64,000 nucleotides of DNA from Chalara sp. BL73 (GCA_918026815.1 CAKJVC010000092.1:1236888-1300887), one strand, 5' to 3'; counted from the stretch's first letter, positions 33,747-45,819 are shown. Notes: generated by a model from the letters alone, not told the origin. A program made the numbers and translations.

Positions 33747-34622
33747 ATGAGATTTCACATGGGATTGGCAGCAATAGCCTTGCTGGTAATAAGTGCAGAA
33801 TGCAGACCGCAGGTAATCATCTCACGCACACAAACTCCCATCGACCCCGGAGGACCTGGATTTACATTCACTATTCCTGAATTTCCCGGTGCTACTTCTC
33901 GCACCGTCATCATTGGCAACCCGACCTTTACACTGCCTACAGATCTGCCGACTTCGAACTCCTCTAGCACACCTTCGAAGCCTACTTCGACTTCGAAAAG
34001 CTCGACATGTGAGTTGTAGCTGCCTCAAGGCATATGCTTAGGCTGATGTGTGTCTTAGCAACTTCAAGCTCAACTACCTCAACTAGCACAAGTATGACTT
34101 GGCAGCAAGGTCTTTCATGCTTTATTAAATAACATATTCTAGCAGAGCCTATAACAACCTCCGCAACCTCAAATAAAACCTCAACAACCAGTTTGTGCTT
34201 CTAATCTCGAATCTATTAAGCTGTTTACTCACAATTCTAAGCAGAGATTTCTTCATTCTCAACCTCGAAATCCACATCCACAAGTGTGCACCCACACCTC
34301 TTAAAGGCTTCACATCATGATACTGACAGTATCTGCAGCTTTGATAACATCAACGTCTACCTCAAAATCGCCCACAAGCACAAGTCCTCCCTTCCCACCC
34401 CTTTTCACCTTGCATAGCTAATAATTCGCAACAGCATCTTCCACCGCGCCTTCGTCGTCAAGTGGGATTACAAGTACATCTGAGCAGCCAGTTACTGTCA
34501 CCTTCACTACAACTTTGGCCACTACAAATACAGCTACCGTGACTTGGACACCGCCATTTGGAGGGATAACAAGCACCTTTGGGACGGTGCTGCCTACGGT
34601 GTGTATTGGCCAGATATGCTGA
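33747..34622 (+). CDS. secreted Ser/Thr-rich surface protein with tandem phase-1 mini-exons
   Basis: A signal peptide (MRFHMGLAAIALLVISAEC) is followed by a Pro/Gly segment and a Ser/Thr-rich region split by five introns. Exon 1 ends at about 34009. Mini-exons of roughly 30-45 bases follow near 34060, 34144, 34244 and 34337, and the last exon runs from about 34432 to the stop at 34622. Every junction I can place is in phase 1, and most mini-exons end ACA-A before the donor, so the units can be skipped or repeated without loss of frame. The last exon reads VTVTFTTTLATTNTATVTWT and ends VCIGQIC. Such proteins are heavily O-glycosylated wall or secreted proteins; no enzymatic domain is present. 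Confidence 0.6.
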
Positions 34623-35101
34623 TTTTTAGGTAGGAGGGTAGAGTCAAAGATCTTGCTTCTGCGGACAGATTGTTGGCGGCAAGAAGGTAGATGCAAGATT
34701 CGTCTTTTATGCACCATCTTTTCCGACCATTTGCAGGAAATTTGGGGTGTCCAGAGAAACCACAATTCATACTCTATCTTAACTGCTTCCCGGTTGTCTT
34801 ATCCTACTACTCCTTTAAAAAAAAAAATTCACATATTCCGTTCCATATCTGGACGGAATGAAATAAAATAGCAAGTGCCGTTCGCCTGCAATTTTTGCTG
34901 CATGCAAGTGAAAGAGATGCGTGTCGGAGATCTTGGCAGCATCGGTTGGTTTGACAAGGTGATTGATTGGCTTCTTTACCAACAGCATGCTGACGAAATT
35001 TGGTCGGCGGTCCTAATTCACTCTTTGTACCTTCTTCTAACATTTCGCATTGAAAGGTACCACAAGTTGCACTATCCCCAGCTGATTTGGCCAATTAAAT
35101 C
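34623..35101. other. intergenic, nothing recognised
   Basis: Upstream region of the ABC transporter gene with an A run near 34815. No gene is supported. Confidence 0.45.
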
Positions 35102-38100
35102 ATGTCCCATGATTGGTGCGGAACAGATATCGAGAACTCCTTCGGACCGGTCGTTAGAGGCTGTCGAGGGAACTTCGACTTCACGCTATTCTTTGAGCAC
35201 CTGGTCTTATCAATCATACCGTCTGCGATATTCCTTGTCTTCGCGGTTTGGCGCGGTTACAGACTTTTTGGCAGCTCCCCCAAAGCTCGGGCGGGATGGC
35301 TCCTGCGATCAAAGATAGTGGGTGTCTCACCCCTCACTAGACCGCATATATCGTGATAGCACTGATAATGGACGCTCATAGATCTTTGCAACAATATTTG
35401 CGGCAATTCATGTCTATCTTCTAATACAGTCTACAAGTCCGACTTTCTTTCACATCCGCTCTAGTATCCCCACGGCCGCATTATCCCTACTGGGTGCTTC
35501 TGGGATCCTTGTGTTGTCACCGCTTGAACATGTTCGGTCTCTCCGACCTTCTACGGTTTTGCAGATCTACTTGCTTCTAACACTTCTTTTCGATACGGTA
35601 GTATGCAGAACAATATGGTTGATCACAGACGAGGCTACAACGACGTGGGCCTTTACGCTCTCTGCTGTCTTGAAACTTGTGTTACTCTGTCTTGAGATCG
35701 CGGAAAAAAGACATCTTTTGGTACCTGAATATCATCACCTCAAATCTGAGATGACTTGTGGCTTCGTTAGTATGAGTGTATTTTGGTGGTTGAACAGCCC
35801 TTTCATTGAGGGATATAAGAAAGTTCTAGTTCTAGCCGATCTCGATGGGCTAGAGGAAGCTCATCGTGCAGAAGTCCTTGAGCGAAATATCGAAGCTGAT
35901 TGGGCCAAGACAGCGCGTGAAAAACCTCATGCTTTGCTTCGCACCCTAGCCTGGACTTTGCGATGGTCTTTGTCAGCTAGCATATTTCCTCGACTGTGTA
36001 TCATCGGATTCAAGTTTTCACAACCATTTCTAATACGTACCCTGATCGATTATTTCGATTCACCGATGCGCAAGAAAAATACCGAGTATGGCCTAGTTGG
36101 TGCTTTTGCTTTGGCATATTCTGGGGTTGCTCTGTCCAATGGATTCTATTGGTATAAGGTATACCGTACCATAACAATGGTACGCGGTAGTCTCATCTCC
36201 ATGATATACTCGAACACCTTGAAACTGGCATTGGCATCTCCAAATAAATCTGTACCAAGCGCCTTGATGAGCACTGATGTTGAACGAATATGCATCTGCA
36301 TGGTCAACCTACACGAGCTGTGGGCAAACTTGCTCGAAGTTGGCATTGCAATATACATCTTGCAAACACAGATCGGGATTGCTTGTGTTACTCCGGGCCT
36401 TCTAGCTCTTGGTAAGATATGGCTAATTCCGAGAAGATTGCTTGAAGCTAAAGATTCCAATTAGGATGTGGTTTCGGTACCTTCGTCCTAACCTCACAGG
36501 TAGGTAAAAGACAGGGGGCCTGGCTCAAAGCTGTCCAGAAAAGGCTGACAGCCACCGAATCGACACTCGCCTCATTAAAAGGTATTAAGATGATGGGACT
36601 GACAGAAACACTGGTCAAAGTTATTCAGAATCTCAGAATTGAAGAGCTCTCATTAGCCATGAAATACAGAAAATTACAGGTTACAAGCATCGTCATTTGT
36701 AAGTTAGTCGAAAAGAAGTCACGAACTCTGCTAAAGCCTCTCCAGCGCTCGTCATTAATGTCACCGGGCCAGCCCTCACGTTCATCACCTACACTATTAT
36801 TTCGGCGGTTCGTGGAAATGGAACTCTTTTAACATCTCAGGCTTTCACTTCCATCACGGTTCTTGCGTTAGTTGGAACTCCACTCATCACATTAATTCAA
36901 GCTCTACCTACAATCGCGTCTGCCGTCGGATCAATGACTCGTATTCAAGGATTTCTGAACCAGCCAGGGTGTAAAAATGCTCGCCTAGTTGATGTCTCAC
37001 TGTCAAGGAAGGTATCCTTAGTTGAGACTGAGGACAATGCTAAGAATGTCATTCCAATGACTAACCTCATAGGAAGGCAGGTGGACGATTTGAATGATAA
37101 TTTGAAACCGGTTGTTACTCTTCTAAATGCCGATATTGGTTGGGAAACGAGTAAAATCCTTCACAATATCAATCTCAGAGTTAAGCGGGATACCTTAACT
37201 ATGATTGTAGGTCCGATCGGGTGTGGAAAGTCGACACTTCTGAAGACAGTTTTGGGAGAGGCTGGGATTTTCGCCGGTAGCCTTGATGTGGCTTCCAAAG
37301 AAATAGCCTTCTGCGATCAGAGTCCGTGGTTGACCTATGGCACCATTCGCGAGAACATTGTTGGTGTATCAAACTTCCCGTTTGATGAGGGATGGTACAA
37401 TACTGTTCTCCACACATGCGTACTTGAGCAGGATTTGGAACAGCTCCCACAGGGAGACCAAACCGTTATTGGTAGTAGAGGAACCGCCATCAGTGGTGGC
37501 CAGCGGCAACGCATAGTAAGCTATACATTGCCTTGTGGAGATAAGAAATTCATTAATTGCGCATAGTCGCTCGCCAGAGCACTTTTCTCAAGGAAGAAGC
37601 TTGCCGTATTTGATGATGTTTTTTCTGGACTGGATACAAGCACCGAAGATAGAGTCTTCTCCCGTGTTTTTGGACCGGACGGCTTACTTCGCAAGCATGG
37701 TATCACTGCTATCTTAGTCACACATCGCGGTAAGTGAGTCCAACCGAAGTTGCCAAAGATCTAACTAAAGCTAGTGCGACATCTACCACATGCTTCTCAG
37801 ATCATAGTCATTGATGCATCCGGTAATATCACTCAGCAGGGAAGCTTCCAGGGATTAAACAACATCGATGGATACGTCAGAGATCTTATGATCAAAGTGG
37901 AATCTGGAGTCACAACCTCCGAGAGTATTGGGATTTCGAGGGGGCAGGTCCAGCATGTAACGATGAGCTCAATCCGTGATGGCCCCGCAGATATTGCCAG
38001 GAAATCTGGAGATTTCTCCCTTTACAAGTTTTATTTTGGCTTTGCCGGGATTGACAATGTGGTAGTCGCTTCAAGCTCTTTACTTGTTTATTCTTTTTGT

Positions 38101-40000
38101 CTGGTATTTCCGAGTAAGTTTAGCAAGCGGCCAAGTAGAACGCTGCTGAATATACGTAGCCATCTGGTTATATTGGTGGTCCGCTGCAAATGAGGAGCGC
38201 CCTGGGCAGGAAATTGGCAAGTATTTAGGAGTCTATGCATTATTGGGTGTGTTGGGGCTGTTGGCATTATTGCTTTTCTGCTGGTTAGTTTTATTCTTTA
38301 CCAAGCTTGATAAGTTCTGACCATACCTATTTATAGGAAAATGATCATTATAATAGCGCCAAATTCCGGCAGAAAGCTCCATGAGCTTCTTTTACGACGT
38401 GCATTATGGTTGGGTTCCTCTTAAGTTATTGTGTCGTAACCTAACATATTATGTACAGGGCACCACTGACCTTCCACACGAAGACTGACATTGGAACTAT
38501 TTTAAACAGATTCAGTCAGGATATACAGCTCATAGACTTTGAAGTCACTACATCTGGTATGAGTGCAGCTGAAGGTCTGTTCGCTTAATCATTAGTTATC
38601 CGGCAGGTTGTTGACTTACATCACTACAGCTTTCAGCACAACAATCGCAAGATTGATCATGGTGTGTATCACAGCTAAATATGTTACTGCCGTTATGCCA
38701 TTTACTTTGGTTGTTGTGTATATCATTCAGAAAGGTTATCTTCGAACGTCACGGCAGCTTCGCCATCTCGACCTTGAGGCCAAAGCACCCGTTTATTCAT
38801 TATTCGTCGAAACTCTGAATGGTCTAGCTACTATTAGAGCTTTTAGCTGGCAAGAGAATCTTCGGAGACGGAATCACATACTTCTTGATGCAGCGCAAAA
38901 GCCTTTCTATTTGCTCTATTGCATTCAACGTTGGCTTCAATTGGTGCTCGATATGCTGCTCGCAGTGTTGTCTATACTTGTGGTTGTGTTTGCTCTCAAG
39001 TTTAGAAGTGAAACAAGCGGCGGTAGCACCGGCGTTGCACTTGTAAATGTACTTACTTGCGGACAACATCTAGTCTTGTTTGTCCAGAGGTGGACTTTGC
39101 TGGAAACTTCAATTGGGGCCGTGTCGCGTCTGAGAGCTTTCTCATTACAAACCCCTTTGGAGACTCGACAGGACTCAGCACTGGAACTATCCACTTGGCA
39201 ACCAAAGGGATCTATTGAAATTGACAATATAAGCTGTTCATACAGGTAAGCAATTGTCCATAGTTAGTCACGCGTATTCTAACTTTTCACAGTGTGGATT
39301 CGCTAGTATTGCGAAACGTAACACTCTCAATCCCCCAAGGCTCAAAAATTGCTATTTGTGGCCGCACAGGAAGTGGCAAAAGCTCCTTCATTCTATGCCT
39401 CCTGCAGATACTGGACCTTTCGAGTGGAAAAATATCCATCGATGGGCTCGATGTCGCTACATTGCCTAGGGAGAGTGTGCGTTCTGCATTTGTTACGGTG
39501 CCTCAGGATTGCATGCTGCTCGATGGCAGTATCCGATTTAACCTTGATCCTCGAGGTTGCGTAAAAGAGACCAAAGTAGAGGAGGCGTTGCGCAAAGTAC
39601 AGCTCTGGGACATCATAAGCAATGCTGGACTGGACAAATCCGTAGATAGCCTGCATCTCTCCCATGGCCAATTGCAGCTTTTCTCGTTGGCTAGGGCAAT
39701 GCTGAGTAGCGCCAACATCCTCATTCTAGATGAAGCGGTTAGCAGGTATGTTTCACCTTTTCTGGAAAGTCCACTAGCACTAACTTTCGTAGCGTGGACC
39801 GTGAAACTAATATATTAATGCAATCACTCATCCGGAATGAGTTCCTTGAGCATACCGTCATTTGCGTGGAGCACCACTTGCAAAATATTATGGACTATGA
39901 TAAAGTTGCAGTATTTGACTCTGGTGCACTAGTTGAGTTTGGATCTCCAGCTGTATTGCTGAATGAACAGTCCAAGTTTAGCGAGATGGTAATATCTTGA
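35102..40000 (+). CDS. full-length ABCC-type ABC transporter (multidrug resistance protein family)
   Basis: A multi-exon gene encodes an exporter with an N-terminal TMD0 and two TMD-NBD halves. It starts MSHDWCGTDIENSFGPVV, as fungal ABCC proteins do. NBD1 has Walker A IVGPIGCGKSTLLKTVLGE, signature ISGGQRQRI just before an intron, and Walker B KLAVFDDVFSGLDT. NBD2 has ICGRTGSGKSSFILCLLQIL, signature LHLSHGQLQLFSLARAML, Walker B ILILDEAVS and D-loop SVDRET. The H-loop region reads VICVEHHLQNI rather than the common AHRL. NBD1 with Asp-Asp and NBD2 with Asp-Glu at Walker B is the usual asymmetric ABCC pattern. Apparent breaks near 36420 and 36700 resolve as short introns, so the gene looks intact. 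It probably exports amphipathic anions or toxins. It adjoins the nitrogen island but membership is unproven. Confidence 0.9.
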
Positions 40001-40225
40001 AGGTGGTTGAAAGCGGAAGCTAAGTAGTAAGTGTGGAAAGAGGCACTTAACACCTTTTGTAGTAACTCATCACGTTTTTTATATTTTTTATTAAGATTAC
40101 TAAAATCTACTATAAGGAGCTCAGGAGACAAGTTAAAATACACTAGTTTATTAGTTTGTTACGCTGTAAATTCGATTTTAATTTTTTTTTTTGGCCTCTA
40201 ACTCTATTAAAACCTCCAGCAAATG

Positions 40226-41299
40226 CTATATTTGACGTGTTTCCAGTTTTACGAAAGCGATAGCTCCCGTCGACGGGGTACAATTCAGATACTCAAAGTG
40301 AACATCCCCAGCCTTAAGTACAGACACTTCATGCCAAGTCCTCAACCTGCGCTTTTCTCCGAACGTCTTCGCATGCTTGATGGCTCCAAGAAATATGGCC
40401 TTATGAGAGGGATGTTTCTCAGCCCATGACTCCAGGTCGGCAAGACTGCGGAAAAACCCAGCGGCGCATGTTTCCCTCAGTATTTGCTCTGTACTACTAC
40501 CTTTGTTTCGGAGAAACCTTAAGCCAATTGTCCCAGTGGCAGATGAGTTCTCCCACAGATAGCTCAATCCAGTTCTCAAAGCGGGCTCGAGCTTGGTCTC
40601 GTAGGCCGCGCGTTCTTCACTTCCGCAGTTCTCCCAGAACTGCCCGGATCTGATGTGCACTATGTTCTCATAGTTCGAGCCTGACAGATATTCCCCATGA
40701 CCTTTGGGAAAGGGGGTAGGTGGCGCGGTTTCGGTTTCTGCGGCAGGGAGAAAGAGGTCATGGCCTGAATCAGGGATACGATCACGTGCAGCGCCCCAGT
40801 ATGCAGAATAGGTATGCTCAGCAGGTTCTGATCGAGGGAGTCTCGCAAGGCCTGGAAGATAGTCCAGACCAGAGTAATTAGTCTCTAGTCGGCTGGCCGA
40901 GGTGGCGAAACGCTCACACCAAAGCCCGACTGAGCTTTTATTCTCGCCCAATGATTCATAGATCTGCGGTAGTCGCAGTGATTGCCAGCTCTTAGCGTAA
41001 GAGTCTAGATCAGAGTAGTAACATACGAACACATCCGATCCTGCCTCGTCATGTCCATCAAGAACAACGAATGATTCGTAAGCAGCCGGTGGTAGTTCTT
41101 CCAACCATGATTGGATTGCTATGTTCGCTGCGTTGGTGGTGGTTTGGGCAGACGAGCCCGAAGACTTCCGCTGCACACCCACGTACAGTGCGTAGACATT
41201 ATCTACTCCGGCAGGGAGCTTGAGCTGCCATCGAGGTATTGGTGGTCTGTAATTCTTCGGTTGTCTAAGGGGATAGATCCTGTTCACTGGGCAACTCAT
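40226..41299 (-). CDS. aldoxime dehydratase (phenylacetaldoxime dehydratase family, haem enzyme)
   Basis: The enzyme dehydrates aldoximes to nitriles using haem bound directly to substrate. I start at MSCPVNRIYPLRQPKNYRPP, giving about 357 residues, the family's usual length. An in-frame Met 32 codons upstream (41395) is the alternative. Visible blocks are VYALYVGVQ near the N-terminus, VGLWCERFATS and YLPGLARLPR centrally, and WAEKHPSHKAIFLGAIKHAK with the probable haem-ligand His. The last is RTWHEVSVL with the second, catalytic His, close to the order known for bacterial and Fusarium enzymes. The product would be a substrate for the nitrilase 2.6 kb away in divergent orientation. A TCTTCCGCGG site lies about 180 bases upstream. 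Confidence 0.88.
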   Translation of the reverse strand: MSCPVNRIYPLRQPKNYRPPIPRWQLKLPAGVDNVYALYVGVQRKSSGSSAQTTTNAANIAIQSWLEELPPAAYESFVVLDGHDEAGSDVFVCYYSDLDSYAKSWQSLRLPQIYESLGENKSSVGLWCERFATSASRLETNYSGLDYLPGLARLPRSEPAEHTYSAYWGAARDRIPDSGHDLFLPAAETETAPPTPFPKGHGEYLSGSNYENIVHIRSGQFWENCGSEERAAYETKLEPALRTGLSYLWENSSATGTIGLRFLRNKGSSTEQILRETCAAGFFRSLADLESWAEKHPSHKAIFLGAIKHAKTFGEKRRLRTWHEVSVLKAGDVHFEYLNCTPSTGAIAFVKLETRQI

Positions 41300-41480
41300 T
41301 TGCTTGGTCCTGTTATGACGGCTTACTGCGGAATTCAATGAGGCTGTAAAGCGAGGTACAAACCAGAGGTCAATCCTGTGTTGACTTATTCCCATCTAGA
41401 TGGGGGTATGCCGTATTTATGAGTCATCGGCCATCGAGACACCAACGATTGCATCTGCGGAACCATAGCCGTTTGTCCGC

Positions 41481-41490
41481 TCTTCCGCGG
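41481..41490. promoter_or_regulatory. CCGCGG-centred candidate regulator site, aldoxime dehydratase promoter
   Basis: TCTTCCGCGG, within the inverted repeat CTTCC-GCG-GGAAG. The same ten bases occur upstream of the flavohemoglobin gene at 52373. CCG/CGG half-sites are what Zn2Cys6 regulators bind. Confidence 0.4.
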
Positions 41491-42131
41491 GAAGTGCCGC
41501 ACATGTGCACTACCTAAAATCAGCAAATAATTGGCACAGCCATTCTTGTTCATTAATGATTTTAACCCCTGTACCATCTCTATTGCATTTAGTAATATTT
41601 ACGCAATATTATTTATTTCGTAATTCAAAGCTGAGAAATCCTATAGAGTTACTTTTCTTTTGACATGAAGTCGAGCATATATATGGAAGTAAACATAAAC
41701 TTACATTAAAACTTATTTTTACATTTAGGTTATGGAAAGGCGTGGTTACGTAGCAATAAATCAACGGTAAATATCTTATTTGCTATCGAAAAGTATAAAA
41801 TATCACAATTCTTGTTGGTGTCTATCTGAAATGCCACAGTTTCAAGCACGTTTCTCTAAACATTGAACTATTTTTGGACTTTTAACTTGTAAAGATTTTG
41901 CTTTATACTTTCGCTTCTTATCTGTCCTTTGTAAACGTCCAGTAACTTATGCTTTATTTAATACTTGAAAATTAGAAAAATCTAAGAATAAGCACACTTT
42001 TTAGAATATAATCTAAGGTGCCTAAAAATAGAATGACCATTTTACTTATACTCGGAACTCAAGTAGGCTAATAGGTTTTTTTTTAATAAAATCGAAAACT
42101 AAAATTTTAATTTTAATTCTTGATAGAACTC
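41491..42131. other. AT-rich island
   Basis: From about 41580 to 42120 the sequence is conspicuously AT-rich with no open frame, ending at the dead end of a GH3 relic. It could be RIP-mutated repeat sequence, but I see no transposon motif. Confidence 0.5.
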
Positions 42132-43480
42132 CTATCCAAAAAGAACAACAATGTTATCAATACAGAAATTGTCATCATACCTCTCTTCCAGATTCAATGT
42201 TGCAAAGACCTCAACACCACCGCAGTTCATAAAGTTCCGACTTATTTCCGTCCAGTTGGTGTTATCAATGATTGGGATGTCATCGATAAAGAATTTGGCT
42301 TTCTCAGTAGTTGGTAGGCTCAGCTGATAAGTGCCAGAAGTTACCAGCTGGAAAATGCCTCGTACTTGATAGCAAACCTTCTGCTTGTGGAGAGCTGCAG
42401 GAGTATCACCATCACTCATTAGGTATACCAGAGAATTGTGCCAGTGTGTTGTAGCAACCACACCACCTTGGAAACCATATCCGGGATAAAATCCGACGTG
42501 AAAGCCAGTAGATTTTCCATCCGGGGTTCGAAGAATGCTCCCCATGGGTGGTGGCTGGAGTTGCGTAAAGATCTCCCGATCATGCATTGTCTCAATCGAT
42601 GAGTTCATTGCTGTTGCTGTCTCGCAAATAGAGCAGTAAGGCGTGGTGATATTATATGGATTGGCATTAGCTCTACCCGTGCCTTCAGTTGTTGGTGCCT
42701 TTGCATTGGTCCAATGACAGCCAGTTTACATATCTTATTTGCACCCAGGAAAGAGCGCTATCATTCTTCAATAATAAAGCCCCGCCTGCAGCAGCACCCC
42801 TATTCGTTTGACGGAATTCCTCCTTATTCATGGAATTTGCGGCCTCATGTACACGTCAGTCGCCATTCTCAGCTGCCGTTCGTCCGCCGAAATCCCATTC
42901 GAAATGTCTTCGAGTAAGTCGGCTTGAGAAAGGGCTTGTAGTAGACGTGTCACACTGGGGTCAACATGATCTTGATCTGACAACTTACCGACCGAACTGC
43001 TTCTGCGAGCGCTTTGCCATATCGAGTTGGCTGCCCAGGCGCTTCCAGGTCTGTATGGGCGTTCAGGCTTCTGATGGTATAATTGAGACCACCCCAATTG
43101 CTCATCACAAGTCTATCAAATCCCCATTCTTCGCGAAGAATATATTTCACGAGGAACTGGCCAGTGTCTGCATGTTCTCCATTTATTTTGGGGTAGCTCG
43201 TCATAACTGTCCACGGCTGGGATTTTAGGGCCATATTGAACAAGTATATCTCCCGCAGAGTTCGCTCGTCGATTTGCTCATCCATGTTGGAACGCCTGGT
43301 CTTCATGTCATCCGGCACATAGTATTTCATGCCAGCGCTGACTTCCCGGCTTTGGACACCTTCAAAATTTGAATTTCAAGTCGATCGATGTTGCAAGCTT
43401 CCCACACATTTTGCCCCGAGAGTAGTTGGCATTTCTCGTCAAGTGTCAGCTCGTTCATGATTTGAGCAATGCTCAAAGAA
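42132..43480 (-). pseudogene. GH3 beta-glucosidase relic with PA14 domain
   Basis: On the minus strand the N-terminal block MNELTLDEKCQLLSGQNVWE is followed, after a frame change, by MKYYVPDDMKTRRSNMDEQI and ERTLREIYLFNMALKSQPW. Then come VMTSYPKING, LREEWGFDRLVMSNWGG and LNAHTDLEAPGQP. This is GH3 order, but about a hundred residues between the first two blocks are missing. The catalytic nucleophile Asp of MSDW is replaced by Asn. A PA14 domain (TGFHVGFYPGYGFQGGVVAT, FFIDDIPIIDNTNW) follows at 42132-42608 and the C-terminal domains are absent. Internal deletion, frameshift and lost nucleophile all say pseudogene. It sits between the aldoxime dehydratase and nitrilase genes. Confidence 0.85.
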
Positions 43481-43875
43481 CGGTTCGCCGTGGTGGAGAA
43501 TGATTCGATACAACTTTTAAACTAGACAAAACCAAATGACAACAGGATCAAGGCTTATTAGTTTGCAGCCTTTGTCTTAGACCTTACCAAATGCCTGAAA
43601 TGGTTTCTAGGATGGTTTAGACCCACAACACTGCGGGCTATTCTCGGCAAGAATGATTGCCATCCCTCTAGATTAAGCGGAACGGATGGCACTCTTCCAC
43701 CGGCAATTGCGGGGAACACGATTCGATGCTGAAATCAGACAGAAAGCGACCTGAATACTCCTTATGCATCTCATATCATATTAGCAGTCTTGAGCTGAAT
43801 GTCTCTTCGGGCCTGACTGTTTCTTTACTACATAAGTCCCTATTTCCGGCAATTCTCCTCCCTATCACTTGCACA

Positions 43876-44976
43876 ATGGCGGGTCCGATTCGTGTTGCTG
43901 CCTGCCATGCCTCGCCCGTCTTTCTTTCTGCCAAAAAAACGACAAACAAAGCTGTCTCTCTCATTCAACAAGCAGCAAAGAATGGTGCTAATTTGGTTGT
44001 GTTCCCCGAGACCTTCATTCCAGCATTCCCGGTCTGGAGTTCCATACGCGCACCTATAGAAAACCATGGACTTTTTCAGGAAATGGCAGAGCAGTCAATT
44101 TTCATTGATTGTGAGGAGATGCATGCGATACGAATGACGGCGAAAAAGACGAATACCATCGTTAGTATTGGCATATCAGAGATAGTTCGATATAGCTCCG
44201 CTTGCCTATTCAATTCCAACGTTATAATCGGGCCGCATGGCGAAATTCTCGTGCACCACAGAAAGCTTATGCCGACATTTTTCGAAAAATTGACTTGGAG
44301 CCCAGGTGATGGACATGGCTTACGGGTTGCGGAAACTGCGTTTGGGAAGATTGGAAACTTGATTTGTGGGGAGAACACCAACCCGTTGGCCCGTTATTCA
44401 CTCATGGCTCAAGGAGAGCAGTTACATATCTCGACATGGCCTGCTATATGGCCGACGAGAGCTTCCTGCGCAGATAGAGGCGCTATCTCAGGCGACGATA
44501 TGGAAAAGGGGACTAATTATGACAACATTGCTGCAAATAGAACAAGGGCATCTGCTCACTCTTTTGAGGCTAAATGCTTTGGTATACTCTGTTCTGGGCA
44601 CCTGGACAATAGGGCAATAGAAGCAATAGCAGCACCATCAAGAAGTTCGAGCTACATCCGCAGTATCATCGAACATTCACCACGTGCTGCAACGATGTTC
44701 TTAGACCCTACCGGAGCGTTACTGCCAGGCTACACTGTTGACCTGACCTCAGGGGAGAAACAGCAGAAAGACTTTTTACAAAATGAGGAGGACATATTGT
44801 ATGCTAATATGAATTTAGCGGATTGTGTTGAAGGAAAGCAGTATCATGACGTAGTTGGTGGTTATCAGAGGCTTGATATCTTTGAATTAAAGGTCAACCG
44901 CTCTCGCCGGGAACCGGCTGTTTTCTTTGAAGAATCTTCTCCAGAGACGGCAAATTTAGATGAGGAGGCCACTTAA
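43876..44976 (+). CDS. nitrilase (arylacetonitrilase-like)
   Basis: It hydrolyses nitriles to carboxylic acid and ammonia. I start at MAGPIRVAACHASPVFLSAK, the normal nitrilase N-terminus, giving 366 residues; the upstream 50 in-frame codons look like leader. The Glu-Lys-Cys triad is complete: VVFPETFIPAFPVW (E45), HHRKLMPTFFEKLTW (K130) and NLICGENTNPLARYSLMAQG (C164). ISTWPAIWP follows as in fungal arylacetonitrilases. With the divergently placed aldoxime dehydratase it forms an aldoxime-nitrile-acid route. A TCTTCCACCGG sequence at 43693 resembles the sites upstream of other genes in the island. Confidence 0.93.
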   Translation: MAGPIRVAACHASPVFLSAKKTTNKAVSLIQQAAKNGANLVVFPETFIPAFPVWSSIRAPIENHGLFQEMAEQSIFIDCEEMHAIRMTAKKTNTIVSIGISEIVRYSSACLFNSNVIIGPHGEILVHHRKLMPTFFEKLTWSPGDGHGLRVAETAFGKIGNLICGENTNPLARYSLMAQGEQLHISTWPAIWPTRASCADRGAISGDDMEKGTNYDNIAANRTRASAHSFEAKCFGILCSGHLDNRAIEAIAAPSRSSSYIRSIIEHSPRAATMFLDPTGALLPGYTVDLTSGEKQQKDFLQNEEDILYANMNLADCVEGKQYHDVVGGYQRLDIFELKVNRSRREPAVFFEESSPETANLDEEAT

Positions 44977-45819
44977 CACTAGAAATGATGCCACACTATA
45001 GGAATGTCTGCATCCACGTCCAATAAGAGCTCCTCTGCCCAAATTTTCGAAGAGAGGATGAGTATGAAGAAAAAGAAAGGTATAAGCAGATTATAGTAGT
45101 CGCCTCAGTTTCGTTGTACTTTCGCCACTTAGGAAGCATGGATGACTATAGTCAATCCCAATTCTCGAAGCCATTTTTAAAATATCTAATTGGTTAGTTC
45201 TATCCATGCCCTTCTAGTGGCAACAGCACAACGAACCGGGGGGGGGGGAGAACTGTATCTCGTAATTCAGCTTGTTCTTTTCAAGTTGTAATATATGGCT
45301 GGAAGCCACTTTAATATAAGCCACAAAAATTAAGAAAGAATGCGGACCTAGACTGTCAAGAGCGGAGAAAGGCAATGAAAGGCCGCCGTAAACCATTCTG
45401 TCACAACCACGACCCTTCTCCCTAACTGTCTGGCTGTCCAATCTCCATACTTTTCAAGTTACCCGATGCGCGGATACGGGGAAAGAGGAGAGCCTAGTGA
45501 GGGCTTCATCGACAATGCGACCCCAAGTCCAAAAGGATACATTGAAAGTGCTCAGTGCTCAGTGCTCTTTTGTTCTTATCTTTCGTAGACCATACAATAT
45601 CGCCTCCTTCATCAAACACTTCTCGTCTCGATTCATGTGTTCGTAAGAGCCTAGATATCACCTTCAGTTCTCCGGTCTCTTCATCAGAGCGCCGTATCAG
45701 CTGGGGTAATCTCCCTTTGCGTTGCCAACTCCGTAACCACGCCCACGACGGCTCTCTTATGGGCTCCCTAAATATTATGCCATATGTATCACACACTTCA
45801 GCCTTAAAATCACCAATAC
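44977..45819. other. intergenic with an 11-G run
   Basis: A homopolymer of 11 G lies at 45238-45248. Minus- and plus-strand frames at about 45506-45827 show no nameable domain. Confidence 0.4.

Noticed and set aside
36400..36800. apparent stops in the ABC transporter
   Set aside because: Two short introns restore a continuous frame with family-typical sequence.
45238..45248. 11-G run as a G-quadruplex or regulatory element
   Set aside because: A lone homopolymer without neighbouring G runs; more likely simple slippage sequence.
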